From assembly GCA_003576685.1 (NCBI GenBank), contig QOZR01000001.1, forward strand, positions 434,001-498,000: DNA of 64,000 bases. Direction: 5' to 3'. A model generated the notes under the pieces. The model ran no database searches and was not told the DNA's origin. It worked only from the letters and a program-made list of their open reading frames with translations. Both the position numbers and the translations under genes were made by a program. This DNA comes from Virgifigura deserti (GTDB taxonomy: Bacteria > Pseudomonadota > Alphaproteobacteria > Dongiales > Dongiaceae). Every line of letters begins with the position of its first letter. Positions within the stretch are counted from its first letter, which is position 1. Shown here piece after piece: positions 57,769-64,000 of this stretch.

Positions 57769-57879
57769 CCTGATCCGATCTGATCGAACCGATATGGTCG
57801 GTGAAGCAGCCCCTAACTATCTGAACTAGAGGACGATCCACCGATCAGGTTGGGTCAGCCTGATCGGATCGTGCTCTAG
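57769..57879. repeat. Dispersed palindromic repeat, copy 2
   Basis: Same segment order as the copy at 52609-52716: CCTGATCC..., a middle part with CTAACTATCTGAAC, then an imperfect stem AGAGGACGATCC-AC-CGATCAGG against CCTGATCGGATCGTGCTCT. Differences include a two-base insertion in the left arm and paired changes in both arms. The TAG stop of gltA (57876-57878, minus strand) lies in the right arm. Confidence 0.85.
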
Positions 57880-59207
57880 CCGCGCCGATCCATCGGCACA
57901 TAGTCGCGCTGGGGGTGGCCGGTATAGAGCTGCCGTGGCCGGCCGATCCGCTGCGAGGGATCCTCGATCATCTCGTTCCACTGCGCGATCCAACCGACGG
58001 TCCGCGCCACCGCGAACAGCACGGTGAACATCGACGTCGGGAAGCCGATCGCCTGGAGAATGATCCCCGAATAGAAATCCACGTTCGGATAGAGTTTCCG
58101 TTCGACGAAATACTCATCCTCGAGAGCGATCCGCTCGAGTTCCATCGCGAGTTCGAGGAGCGGTTCATTGCGACTGTCCAGGGCGTCGAGCACCTCGTGC
58201 GTCGACTTGCGCATGACTGCGGCCCGTGGGTCGTAATTCTTGTAGACCCGGTGCCCGAAGCCCATCAGGCGGAACGGATCGTCCTTATCCTTGGCGCGCT
58301 TGATGAATTCCGGAATGCGGTCCTTGTGGCCGATCTCCTGCAGCATGTTGAGAACGGCTTCGTTCGCCCCGCCATGCGCCGGCCCCCAGAGCGAGGCAAT
58401 CCCTGCCGCGATGCAGGCGAATGGGTTGGCGCCGCTCGATCCGGCGATCCGCACGGTCGACGTCGAGGCGTTCTGCTCATGGTCCGCGTGAAGAATGAAG
58501 ATGCGGTCCATCGCACGCGCCACGACCGGGTCGATCTTGTACTCCTCGGTCGGCACGGCGAAGGTCATGTGGAGGAAATTTTCTACATAATTCAGATCAT
58601 TCCGCGGGTAGGTGAAGGGCTGGCCAACGGAATATTTGTACGCCATCGCCGCAATCGTCGGGATCTTCGCGATCAACCGGTGCGACGCGATGAGACGCTG
58701 GCGCGCATCGCTGATGTCGGTGCTGTCGTGATAGAAGGCAGACAGGGCGCCGACGACGCCGACCAGGACTGCCATCGGGTGGGCATCGCGGCGGAAACCT
58801 CGATAGAAGATATGGATCTGCTCGTGCAGCATCGTGTGGTAGGTGATGTCCCGCACGAACTTCGTCTTCTGCTCGGGCGTCGGTAGCTCGCCATGCAGCA
58901 GCAGGTATGACACCTCCATGAAATCCGCATGTTCGGCGAGATCCTGGATCGGATAGCCCCGGTAAAGAAGAACGCCTTCTTCGCCATCGATGAAGGTAAT
59001 CTTCGATTCGCAACTGCCGGTGGAGGTGAAGCCCGGATCGTAAGTGAACAGACCGTGCTCGGTATAGAGTTTACGGACGTCGATCACGCGCGGCCCGAGA
59101 GTCCCCTCCAGCACGGGCAGCTCCCAGCTCGTGTCGGACGTGTTATCCTTAACGGTAACGCTGCTGCGCCTCTCGGGCGCGCCAGTTGTTGGGGTTACCT
59201 CGACCAT
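57876..59207 (-). CDS. gltA: Citrate synthase, type II
   Basis: Condenses acetyl-CoA with oxaloacetate, first step of the TCA cycle. The 443-residue product has the N-terminal beta domain of hexameric type II enzymes ([33 protein letters not shown]) and the catalytic residues in [26 protein letters not shown] and [12 protein letters not shown] 59207 (MVEVTPTT) was chosen because GAAGG stands just upstream; ATG 59225 is an alternative. The stop codon lies within a dispersed repeat. Confidence 0.95.
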   Translation of the reverse strand: MVEVTPTTGAPERRSSVTVKDNTSDTSWELPVLEGTLGPRVIDVRKLYTEHGLFTYDPGFTSTGSCESKITFIDGEEGVLLYRGYPIQDLAEHADFMEVSYLLLHGELPTPEQKTKFVRDITYHTMLHEQIHIFYRGFRRDAHPMAVLVGVVGALSAFYHDSTDISDARQRLIASHRLIAKIPTIAAMAYKYSVGQPFTYPRNDLNYVENFLHMTFAVPTEEYKIDPVVARAMDRIFILHADHEQNASTSTVRIAGSSGANPFACIAAGIASLWGPAHGGANEAVLNMLQEIGHKDRIPEFIKRAKDKDDPFRLMGFGHRVYKNYDPRAAVMRKSTHEVLDALDSRNEPLLELAMELERIALEDEYFVERKLYPNVDFYSGIILQAIGFPTSMFTVLFAVARTVGWIAQWNEMIEDPSQRIGRPRQLYTGHPQRDYVPMDRRG

Positions 59208-59301
59208 ATTCACCTTCTTTCTCATCACTTAAGCTGACTGCTCAAGATTGGCTGGCGCGACAATAGTGCCGATGCCCCCAATGATCAATTGACGGTTCTG
59301 T

Positions 59302-60726
59302 TCAATTAACCGTCCGCGCCTCTCCGACGCGGCGAGCATCGCCCAGGCGGGCCAGGGTCTCATCCCGCCCGAGAACCGCCATAACTTCGAAGAGCCCGGG
59401 CGACGTGGTGCTGCCGGTCAGGGCGGCCCGGAGCGGCTGAGCCACCTGGCCGAGCTTGACGCCCTCGGCGTCCACGAGCTGCCGAATCTTCTCCTCGACC
59501 GCGGCCTCGGTCCAGTCCTCAACCTCCGCCAGCAAAGCGGCGAGGCGGTCGAGGCGGGCCCTGGCCTCCGGTGTCAGGAGGTCGAGGGCCTTCTCGCTCA
59601 TCGGAAGCGGTCGCGATCGGGCATAGAACACAGCATTATCAGCCAATTCCTCGAGTGTCTTCGCACGCGCCTTCAAGCCCGGCATGCCCAGAAACAGCCG
59701 GGTTCGCGCGGCCGCATCCGGCATGCCGTCCAACCGGCGCTCTAGTCGCGGCAGAACGAGGTCCACCAGTCGCGCATCATCGGCGGCCCGCAGATAATGG
59801 CCGTTCAGATTGCCCAGTTTGGCGAAATCGAAGCGCGACGGTGACCGGCCGACGCCGTCCAGATCGAACCAGGCGATCGCCTGCTCGGTGTCGATGATTT
59901 CCTCGTCGCCGTGGGCCCAACCGAGTCGCAGCAGATAGTTCCGGAGCGCTTCCGGAAGATATCCCATGTCCCGATAAGCTTCGACGCCGAGCGCGCCATG
60001 GCGTTTCGACAGCTTCGCGCCGTCCGGCCCATGGATCAGCGGAATGTGGGCGAAGATCGGCGCCGTCCAGTCCATTGCGTTGTAGAGCTGGAGCTGACGG
60101 AACGCGTTGGTCAAATGGTCGTCGCCGCGTATCACGTGGGTGATGCCCATGTCATGGTCATCGACGACGACGGAGAGCATGTAGGTTGGCGTCCCGTCGG
60201 CCCGAAGCAGCACCATGTCGTCGAGCTGTTCGTTGGCGATGCGCACTTCGCCCTGAACAAGATCTTCGATCACCGTCTCTCCGACCTGCGGAGCCTTGAC
60301 GCGGACGACCGGCGGGACATCGGTGGGCGCTTCGGACGGGTCGCGATCGCGCCAGCGACCGTCATAGCGGACCGGCCGTCCGGCAGCGCGCGCCTCATCG
60401 CGCATGGCCTGTAGCTCCTCCTGCGTGCAGTAGCAGTAATAGGCCTTGCCTTCGGCAAGTAGCTGATGTGCCACCTCGGCGTGGCGTGCGGCTCTGGCAG
60501 ACTGAAAGACCGGCTCGCCGTCCCATTCGAGGCCAAGCCACCGAAGCCCATCTAGGATGGCGTCGATGGCTTCTGTGGTTGACCTCTGGCGGTCCGTGTC
60601 CTCGATCCGCAGCAGAAAGCGCCCTCCGTGGTGGCGGGCGAACAGCCAGTTGAAGAGCGCGGTGCGCGCGCCCCCGATATGGAGGAAACCGGTCGGGGAG
60701 GGGGCGAAGCGTGTGATAACCGTCAT
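59302..60726 (-). CDS. gltX: Glutamyl-tRNA synthetase
   Basis: Charges tRNA-Glu (and in many alphaproteobacteria tRNA-Gln for later amidation). Class I motifs are present: HIGH-type [22 protein letters not shown] (residues 6-27) and KMSKS-type AKLSKRHG near 239. Length 474 is normal. The cysteine pair segment YCYCTQEE near 100 resembles the zinc region of bacterial GluRS. ATG 60726 gives [13 protein letters not shown]; the frame allows seven more residues upstream. Confidence 0.95.
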   Translation of the reverse strand: MTVITRFAPSPTGFLHIGGARTALFNWLFARHHGGRFLLRIEDTDRQRSTTEAIDAILDGLRWLGLEWDGEPVFQSARAARHAEVAHQLLAEGKAYYCYCTQEELQAMRDEARAAGRPVRYDGRWRDRDPSEAPTDVPPVVRVKAPQVGETVIEDLVQGEVRIANEQLDDMVLLRADGTPTYMLSVVVDDHDMGITHVIRGDDHLTNAFRQLQLYNAMDWTAPIFAHIPLIHGPDGAKLSKRHGALGVEAYRDMGYLPEALRNYLLRLGWAHGDEEIIDTEQAIAWFDLDGVGRSPSRFDFAKLGNLNGHYLRAADDARLVDLVLPRLERRLDGMPDAAARTRLFLGMPGLKARAKTLEELADNAVFYARSRPLPMSEKALDLLTPEARARLDRLAALLAEVEDWTEAAVEEKIRQLVDAEGVKLGQVAQPLRAALTGSTTSPGLFEVMAVLGRDETLARLGDARRVGEARTVN

Positions 60727-60841
60727 GAGCAAACCGATCCAATGCACCGCACGGCGCGGCGGTGAGGGTTTACCACGCCCGCCCGGCTCGGCTCAATCAG
60801 GCTGCCTTCTTGCCCTTTGCCGAACCGTGCTCGGATGAGAT

Positions 60842-60909
60842 ACTCGTGTGACGGTTCCGAAGTTCGGCACATCGTTCGTGCCGAGCTTCGGAAGCTGAAT
60901 CACACGAGT
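60842..60909. repeat. Nested inverted repeat upstream of comEC
   Basis: Outer arms ACTCGTGTGA (60842-60851) and TCACACGAGT (60900-60909) are perfect complements. Inside them CCGAAGTTCGGCAC (60857-60870) pairs with GTGCCGAGCTTCGG (60878-60891) with one G-U, around the loop ATCGTTC. The whole can fold as one long interrupted hairpin. Confidence 0.85.
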
Positions 60910-60926
60910 TTCAACTCCTTAGTGTT

Positions 60927-60964
60927 CCGATCGCGAAATTCAAATAATCGAATTTCGCGATCGG
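60927..60964. repeat. Perfect 15-bp inverted repeat upstream of comEC
   Basis: CCGATCGCGAAATTC (60927-60941) and GAATTTCGCGATCGG (60950-60964) are exact complements around the loop AAATAATC. It begins 17 bases after the nested repeat and lies about 97 bases before the comEC start. Confidence 0.85.
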
Positions 60965-61060
60965 GACGCTAGGGCGGCGTGGGGGCGGCATCATGCGTCA
61001 GTTCGAGAGGCAGCGAAAGCGTTTCAAGGGGTATCCGGCACCGCTGCTCGGCGGCGGCTG

Positions 61061-63223
61061 ATGAGCGAGAGCGTCGGCGAGTTCGCGGTTTCCCAAGGCG
61101 GCCAGCTGCGCGGTCGCAGTTGGTTCGCCGGAATGATCAGACCGCTCACGGAATCGCTTGCTGCCGAAAGCGATCGTTGGCCTCTGTGGGTCCCGGTCGC
61201 TGTCGGACTCGGCATCGCGTTCTATTTCGCCTTGCCGGTGGAGCCGCCTACATGGGTCGGTCCGGTGGGCCTTGGGACTGCAGGAGTCGCCGGCGTCGTG
61301 GTTCGCTGCCAGGCCCGTTTGCTTATTCTAGCCGCTGCCGTCGCAGCCCTCTGTCTCGGCCTCACGGCCGCGCAGATCCGTACCGCGATCGTCGATGCGC
61401 CGGTTCTGACGCAGGAGCTACGCGCGGTCATGGTGACGGCCCGGGTGGCGGAGGTGCAACAACTCCCATTCGGGAGCCGCCTCGTACTCGAACGGTCGCG
61501 GATCCAATTCCTGGCGCCGGAGAAGACGCCGAGGCGGATCCGGGTCCGTGTCGCGGCCCGCGACCAACCTCAGCTTTGGCCCGGCATGTGGGTGCGCCTG
61601 CGAGCAACACTCGCGCCGCCTTCGGCGCCGGCGGCTCCGGGCGCTTTCGACTTCCAGCGGCACGCCTTTTTCCAAGGCATCGGAGCCTCCGGTTTCGTCT
61701 TCGGCCATGCTGAGCCGGTTGACCCGCCCGAGGGCGAGAAGACGGAGAGCGCGGCTTGGCATATCTGGCTCGCCGAGTTTCGACAGGACGTCACCCGACG
61801 CGTCGAGGACGCGCTGCCTGGCGGCGTCGGTGCCATTGCCGCCGCGCTGACCACCGGCAGTCGCAATGCCATTCCGGAGGACGTGATCGAGGCGATGCGC
61901 GACTCCGGTCTTGCCCATCTCCTGTCGATTTCCGGTCTGCACATGGGATTGGTGGCCGGTATCCTGTTCTTTAGCCTGCGCGGCCTGCTTTCCCTCATGC
62001 CGCCCCTGGCGCTCGGCTATCCGATCAAGAAATGGGCGGCGGTCGTGGCGCTCCTTGGCGCGTTTCTTTACCTGCTGATCTCGGGCGGCACGGTGCCGAC
62101 TCAGCGCTCCTTCTTGATGACCAGCGTGGTCCTGGTCGCCGTGCTGGTGGATCGCTCCGCCATCTCGATGCGCCTGGTTGCCTGGGCCGCCCTCGTCTTG
62201 CTGCTCTTCAGTCCGGAAGCCATGGTCGGGCCAAGCTTTCAAATGTCGTTCGCGGCCGTGGTCTGTCTGATTGCCGCCTATGAGGCGACACGGGACTATC
62301 GTCGTCGGCGCAGGGCGGATGCGGGATGGCTGCGGCGGTTCGGGCATTATGCCGGCGATCTTGCGGCAACCAGCCTCGTCGCGACTATCGCGACGGCGCC
62401 CTATGCCATCTATCATTTCAATCGCGTCGCGGATTACAGCGTGGCGGCGAACATGCTTGCCGTCCCGCTGACCGGCATCTGGGTCATGCCATGGGCCGTC
62501 GTCGCCTTTCTGCTGATGCCGTTTGGCTTCGAACGCTTCGGTCTGGTGCCGATGGGGTGGGGCATCGAGGCCGTCATCACCATCGCCAAGACCGTCGCTG
62601 CCTGGCCAGGCGCCGTCACGCTGGTTCCGGCAATGCCGGTGGCGGCGCTTGGGCTGATTACGCTGGGAGGCCTGTGGGTCTGTCTCTGGCAGCGGCGATG
62701 GCGCCTCTATGGGCTGGCCGGGATTGCGGCCGGGGTGCTCGCAATGGCGCTGGTCCGACCGCCCGATCTGTTGGTTTCCGGGGACGGCAAGCTCGTGGCG
62801 GTCAAGGACGACGACGGCGAGATACTGTTTTCGTCGGGCCGCGCCGCCCGATTCGATGGAGGGATATGGCTTCGACGGGCAGGGCAGAAGGAGCGCGCGC
62901 CCTGGCCGCGGGACGGGTACGGCGCCGACGGGCGTCTCGCCTGCGATACACTGGGGTGTATCTACCGGGCCGAAGGGCAGATTATCGCGATTGCCTGGAA
63001 GCCCGGCGCCCTCATCGAGGACTGCCACGTCGCGGATCTGGTCGTCAGTACCGAACCGGTCCGTCGAGCCTGCCCTTCGGCGAAGCGGGTGATCGACCGT
63101 TTCGATCTTTGGCGCGACGGCGGCCATGCCGTCTGGATCGAGCGAGACGGTGTCCGGATCCAATCTGTTCACGAAGCCCGGGGCGCGCGCCCTTGGGTCG
63201 TCGCCCCCCGCAGCGACCCGTAA
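61061..63223 (+). CDS. comEC: ComEC/Rec2 family competence membrane protein
   Basis: ComEC forms the inner-membrane channel for single-stranded DNA during natural transformation. The 720-residue product has an N-terminal DUF4131 part (about residues 40-200), the competence domain with about ten membrane segments and the motif GLAHLLSISGLHMGLVAG near 289, TQRSFLM near 348 and NMLAVPLTGIWVMPWAV near 464. The C-terminal part (from about 565) occupies the place of a metallo-beta-lactamase domain but shows no HxHxDH metal motif. Many alphaproteobacteria carry such ComEC without known competence. ATG 61061. Confidence 0.88.
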   Translation: MSESVGEFAVSQGGQLRGRSWFAGMIRPLTESLAAESDRWPLWVPVAVGLGIAFYFALPVEPPTWVGPVGLGTAGVAGVVVRCQARLLILAAAVAALCLGLTAAQIRTAIVDAPVLTQELRAVMVTARVAEVQQLPFGSRLVLERSRIQFLAPEKTPRRIRVRVAARDQPQLWPGMWVRLRATLAPPSAPAAPGAFDFQRHAFFQGIGASGFVFGHAEPVDPPEGEKTESAAWHIWLAEFRQDVTRRVEDALPGGVGAIAAALTTGSRNAIPEDVIEAMRDSGLAHLLSISGLHMGLVAGILFFSLRGLLSLMPPLALGYPIKKWAAVVALLGAFLYLLISGGTVPTQRSFLMTSVVLVAVLVDRSAISMRLVAWAALVLLLFSPEAMVGPSFQMSFAAVVCLIAAYEATRDYRRRRRADAGWLRRFGHYAGDLAATSLVATIATAPYAIYHFNRVADYSVAANMLAVPLTGIWVMPWAVVAFLLMPFGFERFGLVPMGWGIEAVITIAKTVAAWPGAVTLVPAMPVAALGLITLGGLWVCLWQRRWRLYGLAGIAAGVLAMALVRPPDLLVSGDGKLVAVKDDDGEILFSSGRAARFDGGIWLRRAGQKERAPWPRDGYGADGRLACDTLGCIYRAEGQIIAIAWKPGALIEDCHVADLVVSTEPVRRACPSAKRVIDRFDLWRDGGHAVWIERDGVRIQSVHEARGARPWVVAPRSDP

Positions 63224-63278
63224 GGGCGGGTTTCAAACCCGCCCGCTCAACCCCGCCGGTTTCAGCCCGACCCCGATC

Positions 63279-63986
63279 TCAATAGTGACGCATCAGGCCG
63301 ATCAGGCGCCCCTGGATTTTGACCCGGTCCGGGCCGAAGATACGTATCTCGTAGGTGGGATTGGCCGGTTCCAGCGCCACCGAGTCTCCTTTGCGCCGAA
63401 GCCGCTTCAACGTCACCTCATTGTTGTCGACCAGCGCCACGATGATCGTTCCATTCTCGGCGGTCTGGCAACGCTCGATCAGGACCGTATCGCCGTCGAG
63501 AATCCCGGCATTGATCATCGAGTCGCCATCCACCTTCAAGGCATAATAGTCGCCACGGCCGAGCAGGGCGGCCGGCACGTCAATGGTATTGCTGTGGTCG
63601 CGCAGAGCCTCGATCGGGGTGCCCGCGGCGATCCGGCCGTAGAGCGGCAGCTGCACCACCTCGGCCTCGCTGCTCACCGCCGCACCGGGCAGGGCAGACT
63701 TGAAGTCGCCACGGATGACGTTCGGTGAGAATCCAGCACGCCCGCCGCCTTCGCCACGCCGGACTCCGACCTCTTCGGGCAGGCGCACGACCTCGAGCGC
63801 TCGAGCCCTATGGGCAAGCCGCCGGATGAAGCCGCGTTCCTCGAGCCCGGTGATCAGGCGGTGAATGCCGGATTTCGACTTCAAATTAAGTGCATCCTTC
63901 ATTTCATCGAAGGATGGGGAGACTCCGGTCTCGTTCAAATGGCGGTTGATGAACAGCAAGAGCTCATGTTGCTTGCGCGTCAGCAT
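63279..63986 (-). CDS. lexA: LexA repressor
   Basis: SOS-response repressor that cleaves itself when RecA is activated. The 235-residue product has the N-terminal winged helix ([16 protein letters not shown]... [21 protein letters not shown], residues 2-57). The cleavage site is Ala121-Gly122 (GRIAAGTP) and the catalytic dyad Ser156 (GDSM) and Lys194 (VTLKRL). The linker between domains is longer than in E. coli, as usual in alphaproteobacteria. Its promoter and any SOS box lie beyond the right edge of the window. Confidence 0.96.
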   Translation of the reverse strand: MLTRKQHELLLFINRHLNETGVSPSFDEMKDALNLKSKSGIHRLITGLEERGFIRRLAHRARALEVVRLPEEVGVRRGEGGGRAGFSPNVIRGDFKSALPGAAVSSEAEVVQLPLYGRIAAGTPIEALRDHSNTIDVPAALLGRGDYYALKVDGDSMINAGILDGDTVLIERCQTAENGTIIVALVDNNEVTLKRLRRKGDSVALEPANPTYEIRIFGPDRVKIQGRLIGLMRHY

Positions 63987-64000
63987 TCTTCCCTCTCGGC

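Larger units (their letters stand above)
60727..61060. other. Divergent intergenic region between gltX and comEC with large hairpins
   Basis: 334 bases between two divergent genes. No convincing gene is seen. The right half is filled by two strong inverted repeats listed separately; promoters for both genes must lie here but I could not place them with confidence. Confidence 0.7.

Overview
The window is GC-rich chromosomal DNA from an alphaproteobacterium, most likely a member of the Rhodospirillales in the broad sense. This rests on gene order (tig-clpP-clpX-lon-hupB-nuo, then birA-coaX-rnj-mce, then proS-lolC-lolD-dnaE, then rpsB-tsf-pyrH-frr-uppS-cdsA-dxr-rseP-bamA-ompH-fabZ-lpxA-lpxI-lpxB, then gltA-gltX-comEC-lexA) and on family traits such as a short ProRS, a type III pantothenate kinase and RNase J. 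No rRNA, phage, transposase or CRISPR array was seen. The species is not identified.

Layout. 1-310: 3' end of a pyruvate dehydrogenase/transketolase-like E1 gene. 452-7655: protein quality control (trigger factor, ClpP, ClpX, Lon) and nucleoid protein HU, with tRNA-Leu, tRNA-Val and tRNA-Asp. A sequence resembling a heat-shock promoter precedes lon. 7885-22233: complete fourteen-gene complex I operon nuoA-N with no foreign insertions. 22230-26269: birA, coaX, rnj, mce and a small DUF1467 membrane protein, tightly packed.

26266-34868 looks like an accessory block between the DUF1467 gene and proS. It holds tag, an AzgA-type purine permease, two small exported proteins of unknown function, and a minus-strand operon for an exported, membrane-bound formate dehydrogenase. 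That operon carries the Tat-exported Mo/W catalytic subunit with cysteine in place of selenocysteine, a four-cluster ferredoxin-like subunit, a cytochrome b subunit, a small Tat-target protein, and two small membrane proteins I do not recognise. The enzyme would feed formate electrons into the quinone pool also used by complex I.

35022-42087: prolyl-tRNA synthetase, lipoprotein export LolC/D, replicative polymerase DnaE. 42305-56090: translation and envelope supercluster running from ribosomal protein S2 and EF-Ts, through undecaprenyl-PP, CDP-diacylglycerol and isoprenoid enzymes, to RseP, BamA, OmpH and lipid A synthesis. lpxD is absent from its usual place between ompH and fabZ; that gap instead holds a palindromic repeat whose second copy lies about 5 kb away and supplies the stop codon of gltA. 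A Gfo/Idh oxidoreductase converging on lpxB could act in lipid A diamino-sugar synthesis. 57297-63986: GloA, citrate synthase, glutamyl-tRNA synthetase, ComEC and LexA.

Several palindromic REP-like elements sit in the few longer intergenic gaps. I found no clearly new multi-gene system. The best leads are the unknown small proteins of the formate dehydrogenase operon, the lpxD gap with the nearby oxidoreductase, and the large paired hairpins upstream of comEC.
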